Origin: Streptomyces physcomitrii
GTDB taxonomy: Bacteria; Actinomycetota; Actinomycetes; Streptomycetales; Streptomycetaceae
Assembly (NCBI RefSeq): GCF_012273655.1
Contig: NZ_JAAWWP010000007.1
Location: 248,001 to 312,000, forward strand
Length of the DNA: 64,000 bases
Direction: 5' to 3'
Numbering within the stretch: the stretch's first letter is position 1; every line of letters starts with the position of its first letter. Shown one piece after another: positions 1 to 8,778 of this stretch. The notes beneath the pieces were generated by a model that had not been told where the DNA came from, ran no database searches, and saw nothing but the letters and a program-made list of their open reading frames with translations. Position numbers and translations under genes: made by a program.

Positions 1-1
1 C

Positions 2-778
2 CGGGCGGCGACCGCGCGCACCCTCGGCATCAGCGCCCCCGCCGAGGCCGCGCGGACCGCCGCCCGGCTCGCCGCGGCGGGCTTCACCACACTCAAGATC
101 AAGGCCGGATCCGCCGACCCCGCGGACGACCTCGACCGGGTCGCCGCCGTCCAAGCCGCCGCCCCCGGGGCCGAGTTGCTGCTCGACCCGAACGGCGCCT
201 GGAGTCTCGCGCAGGCCCGCGCCCTGCTCCCGCGCTTCGCCGCGCTCGGCGTCACCGCGGTCGAGCAGCCCCTCGCGCCCGGCGACCCGGAGGCCCTGGC
301 CCGGCTGGCCGCGACCTCCCCGCTGCCGGTGATCGCCGACGAGGACGCGGTGGGCCTCGCGGACGTGCGGCGCCTCGCCGGGCGGGTGCACGGCATCAAC
401 GTCAAGCTCGCCAAGTGCGGCGGACCCAGCGCCGCGCTGCGCCTGGCCGAGGCGGTCGAGGGCAGCGGCACCGCGCTCATGCTCGGCTGCCTCACCGCCA
501 GCAGCCTCGGCCTCGCCCCCGCCGTCCACCTCGCGGGGCGCGCCCGCTGGACCGACCTCGACGGGCACCTGCTGCTCGCCCACGACCCGTGGACCGGCAT
601 CGGCGGCGAGCACGGCGTGGTGGCCGCGAGCCGCCTGCCCGGCCTCGGCATCCGCCGCCGGACCTCCGGAGAGCGAGCGGCCGGAGACCAGACCCCTGGA
701 GACCGGACCCCCGGAGACCCGATCCCGGGGAACCCGCCACCCGGACCCCCGACCCCCGAGAACCGGGCGACCGCATGA
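2..778 (+). CDS. Enolase-superfamily epimerase/cycloisomerase (5' truncated)
   Basis: The open frame runs in from the left edge, so the N-terminal capping domain and start are missing. The visible part is the C-terminal barrel of the mandelate racemase/muconate-lactonizing branch. It shows the KIKAG catalytic lysine motif (about nt 95-109), the metal ligands in DPNGAW (about 185), EQPL (about 262) and ADED (about 336), and the opposing lysine in VKLAK (about 400). The pattern fits dipeptide epimerases and related cycloisomerases that abstract an alpha proton; the substrate cannot be read from sequence. The last ~30 codons are a Pro/Gly/Asp tail of TPGD-like repeats beyond the barrel. The stop overlaps the next small gene as ATGA, so it is the first visible gene of a coupled operon with exporter, methyltransferase and ABC importer. 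Confidence 0.8.
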   Translation, partial: RAATARTLGISAPAEAARTAARLAAAGFTTLKIKAGSADPADDLDRVAAVQAAAPGAELLLDPNGAWSLAQARALLPRFAALGVTAVEQPLAPGDPEALARLAATSPLPVIADEDAVGLADVRRLAGRVHGINVKLAKCGGPSAALRLAEAVEGSGTALMLGCLTASSLGLAPAVHLAGRARWTDLDGHLLLAHDPWTGIGGEHGVVAASRLPGLGIRRRTSGERAAGDQTPGDRTPGDPIPGNPPPGPPTPENRATA

Positions 779-945
779 GCCGCGCCCGGGTGACCTGCCA
801 CCGGATGCGGCGCCTGCTGCTGCGCGCCACCGCGCCGCGTACCGCCGCCGGGCACGGCACCACCTCCCACACACCGGACCACCCACCGCACGAGGGCCAC
901 GGCGCCGCCGACGGCCCGCACACCGAGGGGCACAGCACGGCATGA
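775..945 (+). CDS. Small His-rich peptide, coupled at both ends
   Basis: A 56-codon frame fills the gap between the enolase-type gene and the MFS gene. Its ATG overlaps the upstream stop (ATGA) and its own stop overlaps the MFS start (ATGA). The N-terminal half is basic (MRRLLLR). The C-terminal half carries most of the eight histidines, in motifs such as DHPPHEGHG and PHTEGHS, plus one Cys at residue 8. That composition suggests metal binding, for example a small chaperone or sensor, but I recognise no family. The double four-base overlap is the main argument that it is translated; alternatively it only serves to carry ribosomes to the transporter gene. Confidence 0.55.
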   Translation: MSRARVTCHRMRRLLLRATAPRTAAGHGTTSHTPDHPPHEGHGAADGPHTEGHSTA

Positions 946-2204
946 ACGCACTGCGCGAAATGCGGAGGTTCCCGCTCGCCGTCCAGTTGCTCCTGGTCAA
1001 CCAACTCGGCGTCAACACCGGCTTCTACCTGCTCGTCCCCTATCTCGCGGTGCACCTCGGGGAGGACCTCGGGATGTCCGCGGCGCTCGTCGGCATCGTC
1101 CTCGGGGTGCGCAACCTCAGCCAGCAGGGCCTGTTCCTGATCGGCGGCTCGGCCGCGGACCGGCTCGGCGCCCGCGGTGTGATCATCGCGGGCTGCGCGC
1201 TGCGCACCCTCGGCTTCGCGCTGTTCGCGCTCGGCGACTCGCTCGCCGTGCTGCTCGCCGCCTCCGTGCTCAGCGGGCTCGCCGGGGCGCTCTTCAACCC
1301 GGCCGTACGCGCCTATCTGGCGACCGAGGCCGGGGCGGACAAGGCCGGGGCCTTCGCGCTGTTCAACGTCTTCGCCACCACCGGCGCGCTGATCGGGCCG
1401 CTGCTCGGCAGCGCCCTGCTCCTGGTCGACTTCCGGGCCTCCGCGCTGACCGCCGCCGCGATCTTCGCCGTGCTCACCCTCGCCCAGGCCCTCGTGCTGC
1501 CCGCCCGCGAGGTGGCGCCGACCGGCTCCAGCCTGCTCGGCGACTGGCGGGAGGTCGTCTCCAACAAGCGGTTCGTGGCCTTCGCGCTCGCCATGGTCGG
1601 CATGTTCACCATGGAGAACCAGCTCTATCTGCTGATCCCGGACGGCGCCCGCCGCGCCACCGGCTGGGACGGCGCCGCGGGCCTGGTCTTCCTGGTCGGC
1701 ACCGTCACCAACCTCAGCCTCCAGCTGCGGATCACCCGCGCCCTCAAGTCCCGTGGCAGCAGGGCGCGATGGATCAGCGGCGGGCTCGCCCTGATGGGCC
1801 TCGCCTTCCTGCCGCCGATGACGGTCGCCGCGCTCGCCACCCCGGACGGACTGCTGCCCGCGATCCTGCTCGCCCTGCCGGTGCTCGCCGGCGCCCTGCT
1901 GCTCTACCTCGGCGTGATGATCGCCCAGCCCTTCGTCATGGAACTCGTCCCCGACTTCGGCCGCGGCGAACTCACCGGCACCTACTTCGGCCTGTTCTAC
2001 GTGGTCTCCGGCATCGCCGCCGCCGGGGGCAACGCGGTCGTCGGCTGGGCCATGGACGCGGGCGCCCGCACCGGATCCGCCTGGCTGCCCTGGGCCTGCT
2101 GCCTCGCCTTCGGCCTGCTCTCCGCCGCCGCCGTGGCCTGGCTGCACCGCCTGCGCTCACTGCCCGCGAGGCCCGCCCCCGTACCGGCGCCCGTCCAGGC
2201 CTGA
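942..2204 (+). CDS. MFS transporter, probable small-molecule exporter
   Basis: This is a 420-residue protein with about twelve hydrophobic helices, the usual size for a 12-TM major facilitator. The loop between helices 2 and 3 reads GGSAADRLGARG, a recognisable form of the MFS motif A (GxxxDRxGRR). It starts at an ATG overlapping the stop of the His-rich peptide. In this operon it precedes a methyltransferase and a peptide/nickel-class importer, so export of the locus product is the simplest role, comparable to CntE in staphylopine loci. The substrate is inferred from context only. Confidence 0.85.
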   Translation: MNALREMRRFPLAVQLLLVNQLGVNTGFYLLVPYLAVHLGEDLGMSAALVGIVLGVRNLSQQGLFLIGGSAADRLGARGVIIAGCALRTLGFALFALGDSLAVLLAASVLSGLAGALFNPAVRAYLATEAGADKAGAFALFNVFATTGALIGPLLGSALLLVDFRASALTAAAIFAVLTLAQALVLPAREVAPTGSSLLGDWREVVSNKRFVAFALAMVGMFTMENQLYLLIPDGARRATGWDGAAGLVFLVGTVTNLSLQLRITRALKSRGSRARWISGGLALMGLAFLPPMTVAALATPDGLLPAILLALPVLAGALLLYLGVMIAQPFVMELVPDFGRGELTGTYFGLFYVVSGIAAAGGNAVVGWAMDAGARTGSAWLPWACCLAFGLLSAAAVAWLHRLRSLPARPAPVPAPVQA

Positions 2205-2215
2205 AGGAGACCGGC

Positions 2216-3121
2216 ATGCCCAGCACCGACCACCCCGAACCCGCCCACCAGGACGGCTCCCAGGGCGCCCGCGAGGGCAACTTCCTCACCGACAACCCCG
2301 AGTTGTACGAGGCGCGCTTCCCCGACCCCACCCGGCTCGCGGGCCGCTGGGCCGAGGACGTGCTGCGCCGCCACCACGCCGGGCGGCGCGTCCTGGACCT
2401 CGGCTGCGGCACCGGCCGCGACGCCGCCCGACTGCACCGCGCGGGCCGCGAGGTGACGGCCGCCGACCTCTCCGAGACGATGCTCCGGTACGCGGCGGCC
2501 CACCACCCAGGACCCCGGTACGTACGGGCCGACCTGCGCCGCTTCCACCTCGGCGAGGACGCCTTCGACGCCGTGGTCTGCCTGGACAGCGCCCTGCTCT
2601 ACTGCCACACCAACGAGGAGCTCGACGGCTTCCTGCACTCCTGCCGCACCGCCCTGCGTCCGGGCGGGCTGCTCCTCGCCGAGATGCGCAACGGCGCCTT
2701 CTTCCTGGGCAGTTCGGAACTCCTCGGCGCCCCGGCCCGCGGCGGCTTCGACTGGCAGGGCACGCACTACACCTCCACCACCCATCTGCACCTGGACCAC
2801 GCCGCCCAACTCCTGCGCAGGCTCCGGGTGTTCGTCTCCGACGACGGGGCGCCCCCGGTGGTCCAGCGCTCGGCCTGGCGGCTGCTCTTCCCGCAGGAGC
2901 TGCGGCACTTCCTCGCCGTGCACGGCTTCGAGGTCCTCGCCCTGTACGACCGCCCGGGCCCGCGCACCGAACCGCCCTGGCAGCAGGGCGAGGAGCCCGG
3001 CACCAGCGCCTCCGCCGACCGCCTCCACCTGGTCGCCCGCCTGCGCCGCGGCGCCCCCGGATCCGTACCGGGAGCCGTCCCCACCCCGCGTCCGGCCCCA
3101 ACAGGCCCTCAGACGCCCTGA
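2216..3121 (+). CDS. Class I SAM-dependent methyltransferase
   Basis: The gene encodes 301 residues. The Rossmann SAM-binding motif VLDLGCGTGRDA lies near residue 60, the acidic ribose-binding position is in TAADLS, and the motif IV region is FDAVVCLDSALLY. The ATG at 2216 is preceded by AAGGAGA (2204-2210), which starts in the stop codon of the transporter gene. The family is a generic small-molecule methyltransferase (Methyltransf_11/25-like). A tailoring step on the compound handled by the neighbouring exporter and importer is inferred. The C-terminus is an extra Pro/Gly-rich tail. Confidence 0.8.
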   Translation: MPSTDHPEPAHQDGSQGAREGNFLTDNPELYEARFPDPTRLAGRWAEDVLRRHHAGRRVLDLGCGTGRDAARLHRAGREVTAADLSETMLRYAAAHHPGPRYVRADLRRFHLGEDAFDAVVCLDSALLYCHTNEELDGFLHSCRTALRPGGLLLAEMRNGAFFLGSSELLGAPARGGFDWQGTHYTSTTHLHLDHAAQLLRRLRVFVSDDGAPPVVQRSAWRLLFPQELRHFLAVHGFEVLALYDRPGPRTEPPWQQGEEPGTSASADRLHLVARLRRGAPGSVPGAVPTPRPAPTGPQTP

Positions 3122-3224
3122 CGTCACGACCGACCGACTCCGTAAGCACCCCGACGCCACGCCCCCGAGCCCAGCACAGCAGAGCCCAGCCCAGCACGGC
3201 AGAGCACAGAACGGCAGGACCGCC

Positions 3225-4820
3225 ATGAACGACGCCACCCCCCGACCGCCCGACCCCGCACCCCGCTTTCCCGGCCTGCACCGCCGCGGCTTCCTCGCCG
3301 CCGGCACGGCCGCCGGGCTCGGCGCCCTCGCCCTCACCGGCTGCGGCTCCTCCGGCGGCGAGGACGGCTCCGGCGACGGCAGGCCCCGCCGCGGCGGCAG
3401 GCTCCGGGCCGCCTTCGCGGGCGGCGGCGCGAGCGAGACCCTCGACCCGCACCTGGGCAACCTCTTCGCCGACGCCGCCCGCGCCAAGGCCCTCTTCGAC
3501 AAACTCGCCGACTACGGGCCGGACTTGGCAGCCGTACCGCGGCTCGCCGCCCGCTGGGAACCCAACGCCCGGCTGGACCGCTGGCGCATCACCCTGCGCG
3601 AGGCCGTCTTCCACGACGGCACCCCGGTCACCGCGAAGGACGTCCTGTACAGCTACCGCCGCATCGCCGACCCGAAGAAGGCCTACCGCGCCAAGGCCTC
3701 CCTGGAGCCCATCGACCTGGCCGCCAGCCGGGCCGTCGGCACCCGTACCGTCGAGTTCGTCCTCAAGCGCCCGACCGCCGAACTCCCCAATGTGCTGGCC
3801 GCGTTCGGCGCGTACATCGTCCCGGCCCGCACCCAGGACTTCGACCGCGCGCCGGTCGGCAGCGGCCCCTTCCGCTTCGTCTCCTTCCGGCCGGGACGCT
3901 CCACCGTGCTTTCCCGCAACGAGGACTACTGGGACGGCGCCCCGCACCTCGAAGAGCTCGAATTCCTCGTCGCCAACGAGGAGTCGGCGCGCGTCAACTC
4001 CCTGATCGGCGGCCAGATCGAGTACGCCCACGAGCTGAACCCGACCAGCGCCCGCGCCCACGAGAAGGGCGGCCGGATCGGCATCGTGCGCCTGTCCGGC
4101 AGCGTCATGCAGGCCTTCGCCATGAAGACCGACCGCCCGCCCTTCGACGACCCCCGGGTCCGCGAGGCCTTCTTCCTCATCGCCGACCGGAGGGAACTCG
4201 TCGACGGCGCCCTCTCCGGCGCGGGCGAGATCGGCAACGACCTCTTCGGCAAGGGCTACGAGTTCTATGCCGACACCCTGCCGCAGCGCGAACAGGACCT
4301 CGGCCGCGCCCGGAAGCTCCTCAAGGCGGCGGGCGCCGAGAACCTGCACGTCACCCTCGACACCTCCGCGGTGGCCGCCGGATTCACCGAGGCCGCCACC
4401 ATCTTCCGCGACCAGGCCGCGCGGGCCGGGGTGAAGGTCAAGGTCCGCCTCGGCAGCAAGGACAGCTACTGGCAGGACATCCTCGACTCCGGCACCCTGT
4501 GCTGCTACCGCTCCGGCGCCATGCCCATCGAAGCGCACTTCTCCCAGCGCCTGTTGACCGATTCGACCACCAACGCCACCCACTGGCGGCACCAGGACTT
4601 CGACGCCCTCTACCAGCAGGCCCAGTCCACCCGGGAGAAGAAGGCCCGCGGCGCCGTCTACGGGCGGATGCAGCGCCGCCTGCACACCGAGGGCGGCTTC
4701 CTCGTCTGGGGCTTCGGCGACATGGTCCTCGGCACCGCGGAGAAGCTGCGCGGAGTCGAGGCGAAGGCCCCCGCCAACACCCTCGACTGGGCGCGCTTCG
4801 ACAAGGTCTGGCTCCGGTGA
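3225..4820 (+). CDS. ABC transporter substrate-binding lipoprotein, family 5 (DppA/OppA/NikA type)
   Basis: This 531-residue extracytoplasmic binding protein begins with a leader containing twin arginines (HRRGFLAAG) and a lipobox, LTGC, near residue 39, so it is probably a Tat-exported lipoprotein. The body has the family 5 hallmarks: the FHDGTPVTAKDV signature near residue 130 and a PFDDPRVREAF segment near residue 305. It delivers oligopeptide-, nickel- or opine-metallophore-type ligands to the two permeases that follow. The 103-bp spacer upstream contains short CAGCCCAGCA-like repeats. The next gene's GTG overlaps this stop codon, indicating translational coupling. Confidence 0.9.
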   Translation: MNDATPRPPDPAPRFPGLHRRGFLAAGTAAGLGALALTGCGSSGGEDGSGDGRPRRGGRLRAAFAGGGASETLDPHLGNLFADAARAKALFDKLADYGPDLAAVPRLAARWEPNARLDRWRITLREAVFHDGTPVTAKDVLYSYRRIADPKKAYRAKASLEPIDLAASRAVGTRTVEFVLKRPTAELPNVLAAFGAYIVPARTQDFDRAPVGSGPFRFVSFRPGRSTVLSRNEDYWDGAPHLEELEFLVANEESARVNSLIGGQIEYAHELNPTSARAHEKGGRIGIVRLSGSVMQAFAMKTDRPPFDDPRVREAFFLIADRRELVDGALSGAGEIGNDLFGKGYEFYADTLPQREQDLGRARKLLKAAGAENLHVTLDTSAVAAGFTEAATIFRDQAARAGVKVKVRLGSKDSYWQDILDSGTLCCYRSGAMPIEAHFSQRLLTDSTTNATHWRHQDFDALYQQAQSTREKKARGAVYGRMQRRLHTEGGFLVWGFGDMVLGTAEKLRGVEAKAPANTLDWARFDKVWLR

Positions 4821-5770
4821 ACGCACTCGGCGCCTTCGCGCTGCGGCGGCTGCTGCTCGGCCTCGGGCAGACGGCCGCCGTGGTGCTCCTGGTGTTCGCC
4901 CTCACCGAGGCGCTCCCCGGCGACGCCGCCGTAGCCCTCGCCGGGGACCAGCCCGACCCCGCCCGGATCGCCGCCATCCGGGAGGCCATGCACCTGGACC
5001 GCCCCGCCCACGAACGCCTCCTGGACTGGGCGGGCGGCCTCCTCCACGGCGACCTCGGCACCTCCCTGGTCTCCGGCCGCCCCGTCACCTCCTACCTGTC
5101 CGGCGGCTTCGGCCCCACCCTCCAACTGGCCGCGCTCACCCTCGCGTTGCTCCTGCCGCTCGCGCTCGGGCTCGGCGTGCTCGCCGCGGCCCGCGCGGGC
5201 GGCTGGGTGGACCGGCTGGTCAGCGCGCTCACCCTCGGCGTCTACGCGGTACCGGAGTTCGCCCTCGGGGTCCTGCTGATCAGCCTCTTCGCGCTGCACT
5301 GGGACCTCCTGCCGCCCACCGCCGTCGGCACCTCCGGCTCCCTGCTCGACGACCCGGCCGCCCTCGTGCTGCCCGTCGTCGTACTGCTCTCCCGCCCGGT
5401 CTGCTCGCTCGCCCGGCTGATCCGCGCGGGCATGATCGAGGCCCTGGACTCCCCCTACGCCGCCCAGGCCGCCCGCTACGGAGTCTCCGGCACCCGCATC
5501 CGCTGGGCCCACGCGCTGCCGCACGCCGTCGCCCCCGCGGTGCAGCAACTCGCCCGTACCGTCGACTGGTTGCTCTGCGGCGTCATCGTCGTGGAGGCGC
5601 TGTTCGTCATCCCCGGTCTCGGCACCGTCCTGGTCGCCGCCGTCGCCGAACGCGACCTGCCCGTCCTCCAGGGTCTCGCGGTCGTCTTCGGGGTCCTGAC
5701 CGTCCTCGTCAACCTCGCCGCCGATGTGGTGGCCCACCGCTTCACCCCACGGACGGAGGCGGCGGCATGA
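4817..5770 (+). CDS. ABC transporter permease, DppB/NikB type
   Basis: This is a 317-residue inner-membrane permease with about six helices. Family features are an N-terminal ALRRL...TEALPGDAA segment and the EAA-loop region (QAARYGVSGTRIRWAHALPHA) that contacts the ATPase. The start chosen is GTG 4817, which overlaps the binding-protein stop by four bases; in-frame codons further upstream would run deep into that gene. It pairs with the DppC-type permease downstream, whose ATG overlaps its own stop. Confidence 0.88.
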   Translation: MNALGAFALRRLLLGLGQTAAVVLLVFALTEALPGDAAVALAGDQPDPARIAAIREAMHLDRPAHERLLDWAGGLLHGDLGTSLVSGRPVTSYLSGGFGPTLQLAALTLALLLPLALGLGVLAAARAGGWVDRLVSALTLGVYAVPEFALGVLLISLFALHWDLLPPTAVGTSGSLLDDPAALVLPVVVLLSRPVCSLARLIRAGMIEALDSPYAAQAARYGVSGTRIRWAHALPHAVAPAVQQLARTVDWLLCGVIVVEALFVIPGLGTVLVAAVAERDLPVLQGLAVVFGVLTVLVNLAADVVAHRFTPRTEAAA

Positions 5771-6936
5771 CCCCGGCCGATACCTCAGCCGCCAAGACCC
5801 CAGCCGAGACCTCAGCCATCACCCCGGCCAAGACACCGGCCATGACCAGGGGCGCGGTCAAGTCCGCCTCTCCACACACCCGTTGGCGGTTCCTGCCCGG
5901 TCTGCTGCTCACCGTGCCGCCGCTGCTGCTCGCCCTGTGCGGGCCCTGGTTCGCGGGGGAGGCGGGGCGGCGCGGGGCCTCCTTCACCGCGGGCGGCGGC
6001 CATCCGCTCGGCACCGACTTCGTGGGCCGGGACGTCTGGCGCGAGATCCTGCTCGGCGGGCGCTCGGTCGTCCTCGTCGCCCTCCTGGCCACCGCCCTGA
6101 TGTATCTGCTCGCCCTCCCGATCGGCCTGGCCTGCGCGCTCACCTCCCGCCGCTGGCTGGACGACCTGCTGATGCGTCCCCTCGACGTGCTGCTCGCGGT
6201 GCCCTCGCTGCTCGCCATCCTGCTGGCCTCCGCCGTACTCGAACCGGGCCCGGTCGGACTCGCGCTCCTGGTCGCCGCGGTCAACGTCCCCGACGCCGCC
6301 CGTATCGTGCGCACCGTTGCCGCCGAGGCCGCCGCCCGCCCGGCCGTCGAGGCGCTGCGGATGCAGGGCGAGAGCCGCCTCCGCCTCGCCTTCGCCCAGG
6401 TGGCACGGCAGTCGCTGCCCACCCTCGCCGCCGACGCCGGGGTCCGCCTCACCGGCGTCCTCTACCTCGTCGCCACCGCCGCCTTCCTCGGCGTCGGCGT
6501 CGCCCCGGACGCCTCCGACTGGGCCGTCATGGTCGACCGCAACCGCACCGGCCTCTTCCTCCAGCCCTGGGCGGTGGTCGTCCCCGCCTTCCTCATCGTC
6601 GCCCTGACCATGGGCGGCAACCTCCTCGCGGACGCGGCCCTGACCAAGAAGGACGACCGGGCCGGGTACGGCGACCGGGCCGATTACGGCGAGGGGGCCG
6701 GGTACGGCGAGCGGGCCGAGAACGGCGAGGGGGCCGGGTACGGCGAGGGGGCCGGGTACGGCGAGCGGGTTGAGCGTGGCGATGGGGCCGAGCGCGGCGA
6801 GCGGGCCGAGCGGAACGACGACGACCCGGCCGAGTCGGACGACCGGGCCGAGTCGGACGACCCGGCCGAGCCCGGCACCGAAGCAGGTCTCGCTCACCGA
6901 AAGGAGCCCCGCCGATGGAAGCGGTCGCCGAAATAA
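5767..6936 (+). CDS. ABC transporter permease, DppC/NikC type, with repetitive tail
   Basis: The 389-residue protein consists of a DppC-like membrane core (residues ~45-290) between two atypical ends. The N-terminus is built from TPAxTSA-like repeats. After the last membrane helix comes a ~95-residue hydrophilic tail made first of six-residue repeats (RAGYGD, RADYGE, GAGYGE) and then of acidic AESDD blocks. The core has the LGTDFVGRDVWREILLGG motif near residue 85 and the EAA loop EALRMQGESRLRLAFAQVARQS. The start overlaps the DppB stop (ATGA) and the last 22 bases overlap the ATPase gene. Normal DppC proteins end soon after the last helix, so the tail is a local expansion. Confidence 0.87.
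   Translation: MTPADTSAAKTPAETSAITPAKTPAMTRGAVKSASPHTRWRFLPGLLLTVPPLLLALCGPWFAGEAGRRGASFTAGGGHPLGTDFVGRDVWREILLGGRSVVLVALLATALMYLLALPIGLACALTSRRWLDDLLMRPLDVLLAVPSLLAILLASAVLEPGPVGLALLVAAVNVPDAARIVRTVAAEAAARPAVEALRMQGESRLRLAFAQVARQSLPTLAADAGVRLTGVLYLVATAAFLGVGVAPDASDWAVMVDRNRTGLFLQPWAVVVPAFLIVALTMGGNLLADAALTKKDDRAGYGDRADYGEGAGYGERAENGEGAGYGEGAGYGERVERGDGAERGERAERNDDDPAESDDRAESDDPAEPGTEAGLAHRKEPRRWKRSPK
6658..6819 (+). repeat. 18-bp in-frame tandem repeat in the permease gene
   Basis: Nine imperfect 18-bp units of the form CGGGCCGGGTACGGCGAG encode six-residue repeats (RAGYGD/GAGYGE/RAERGE). The period stays in frame, so copy-number changes would lengthen or shorten the cytoplasmic tail without breaking the gene. 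Confidence 0.85.
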
Positions 6937-8531
6937 GCGAGTTGAGGGTCGAGGCCGGGGGCCGTCTGCTCGTCGACGGGGTGAGCCTGCGGGCGCTCCC
7001 GGGCCGGGTGACCGCGCTCGTCGGCCCCTCGGGCAGCGGCAAGACCACCACCGGGCGCGCGCTGCTCGGCGAGTTCCCGCCGGGTGCGCGGGTGACCGGG
7101 CGGCTGCGTACCGCCCCCGGCGGCGTCGGCTACGTCCCCCAGGACCCGGCCTCGGTCCTCAACCCGGCCCGCCGGGCGGGAGCCCTGCTGCACGACATCG
7201 CCCGCCTCCGGGTACGCCACCTGCCGCGCCCCGCCCGCGCCGAGGCACTCCGCCGGCACCTCGAAGAGGCCCTGGAACAGGCCCAGTTGCCCGACGGCAC
7301 CGCCCTGCTGCGCCGCTATCCGCACCAGCTCTCCGGCGGCCAGCAGCAGCGCCTCGTCCTGGCCCAGGCACTGCTCGCCGGGGCGGGCGCGGTGGTGGCG
7401 GACGAGCCGACCACCGGCCTCGACGTCCTCACCCGGCGCGCCGTCGCCGACCGCCTGGCCGCCGTCGCCGCACAGGGCATCGCCCTCGTCCTGCTCAGCC
7501 ACGACCTGGAGCTCGTCCGCGCCCTCGCCGACGAGGTGCTCATCCTCCACCAGGGCAGGGTGGTGGAGAGCGGCCCCGCCCCTCGCCTGTGGACCGCCCC
7601 GCGCTCCCCGGTCACCCGCCAACTCCTGGGCACGGCAGGGGAGAAGGGCGGCGACACGTCGTACGAACCCGAACCCGAGCCCGGTACGGCGGCCGTACGC
7701 CCCGCACCACCGGCCACCGGCGATCGACCAACTCCCCGTGGACGCTTGGATGTTGAGGGCCCTGGCCCGGCAGTCCTCTCTATCCGCGAACTGGTGGCCC
7801 GGCACGGCCGCACCACTTCCCTCCGGATGCCCGAACTCGACGTCCGGGCGGGGGAGTGCCTCGCCGTGGTGGGCCCCTCGGGCAGCGGCAAGACGACCCT
7901 GGGGCGCTGCCTGGCCGGTCTGCACCGCGACCACACGGGACGGCTGCTCCTCGGCGGGACCCCGCTGCCCCGCAGCCTGCGCCGCCGCTCGACCGCCCAA
8001 CTGGCGCAGGTCCAGTACGTGTTCCAGGACGCCCGCGCCGCCTTCGTGGCCACGTGGCCGGTCCTCGACCAGGTGGCCCGTACGGCGGTACGGCTGCGCG
8101 GCGCGGACCGGGCGGCGGCCACCCGCGAGGCGCTCACCGTGCTCGCCGCGCTGGGTCTGCCACCGGAGACGGTACGCAGGCTGCCCGCCGCGCTCTCCGG
8201 GGGCGAACTCCAACGGGCCGCGCTCGCCCGGGGCTTGCTGGCCCACCCCCGGGTACTGGTCTGCGACGAGATCACCTCCGGCCTGGACCGCGCCTCCCGC
8301 GACACCCTCCTCGCCTTCCTGCGCGCCCGCCTCGACCAGGACCCCGGCCTCGCCCTCCTCCTGATCACCCACGACCGCGACACGGCCGCCCTCGCCGACC
8401 GCCTGGCCGTACTGGACGACGGCGAGATCCTGCAACAGGGCCCGGCAGCAGAGGTGTTGGACCGCCCCGCGCACGCCTTCACGCGGGCGCTCGCTGGGCG
8501 GGCCGCCAGCAGGGCGGCGCCTGCGGGGTAG
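6915..8531 (+). CDS. Fused double ATPase of the peptide/nickel-class importer (DppD-DppF like)
   Basis: The protein has 538 residues and two complete ABC cassettes in one chain. Cassette 1 has Walker A GPSGSGKTT (~residue 37), signature LSGGQQQRL (~139) and Walker B VVADEPTTG. Cassette 2 has Walker A GPSGSGKTT (~319), signature LSGGELQRA and Walker B VLVCDEITSG. The two are joined by a short Pro/Glu-rich linker near residue 250. It energises the two permeases encoded just upstream. The ATG at 6915 follows AAGGAG (6900-6905) and lies inside the end of the permease gene. The operon seems to end here, since repeats and an opposite-strand gene follow. Confidence 0.9.
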   Translation: MEAVAEISELRVEAGGRLLVDGVSLRALPGRVTALVGPSGSGKTTTGRALLGEFPPGARVTGRLRTAPGGVGYVPQDPASVLNPARRAGALLHDIARLRVRHLPRPARAEALRRHLEEALEQAQLPDGTALLRRYPHQLSGGQQQRLVLAQALLAGAGAVVADEPTTGLDVLTRRAVADRLAAVAAQGIALVLLSHDLELVRALADEVLILHQGRVVESGPAPRLWTAPRSPVTRQLLGTAGEKGGDTSYEPEPEPGTAAVRPAPPATGDRPTPRGRLDVEGPGPAVLSIRELVARHGRTTSLRMPELDVRAGECLAVVGPSGSGKTTLGRCLAGLHRDHTGRLLLGGTPLPRSLRRRSTAQLAQVQYVFQDARAAFVATWPVLDQVARTAVRLRGADRAAATREALTVLAALGLPPETVRRLPAALSGGELQRAALARGLLAHPRVLVCDEITSGLDRASRDTLLAFLRARLDQDPGLALLLITHDRDTAALADRLAVLDDGEILQQGPAAEVLDRPAHAFTRALAGRAASRAAPAG

Positions 8532-8577
8532 CACGCCCTTCACCCGGGTGCTCTCGGGCCGGGGCTGCTCGGCCCCC

Positions 8578-8721
8578 GGGTGAGCCGGGGCTGCTCGGCT
8601 GCTGGGTGAGTCGGGGCTGCTCAGCCGCCAGGTGCGCCGGGCCTGCCTTGCTGTTGGGTGATCCAGGCCTGCTCAGCGCTGTTGGGTGAGCCAGGCCTGC
8701 TCAGCCCCCGGGTGAGTCGAG
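8578..8721. repeat. Tandem repeat, ~26-bp unit
   Basis: Five full units (26, 26, 26, 28 and 26 bp) and a partial sixth follow the pattern GGGTGAGCC-GGGCTGCTC-ggctgct. They fill most of the spacer 8532-8778 between two converging genes. GGGCTCA/CCCGGG-rich degenerate copies continue to about 8780. I see no gene here. Confidence 0.75.
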
Positions 8722-8778
8722 GGCATCGGCCCCTCTCATTCCCCTGGGCTCATTGCCCCGGGCTCACTTCCCCTGGGC

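Noticed and set aside
492..2147. Minus-strand open frame opposite the MFS gene
   Set aside because: Composition of Gly/Glu/Gln/Arg shadow type, no start signal, and the plus strand encodes a clear transporter.
8578..8721. CRISPR array in the 26-bp repeats
   Set aside because: Head-to-tail units without unique spacers, and no cas genes in the window.
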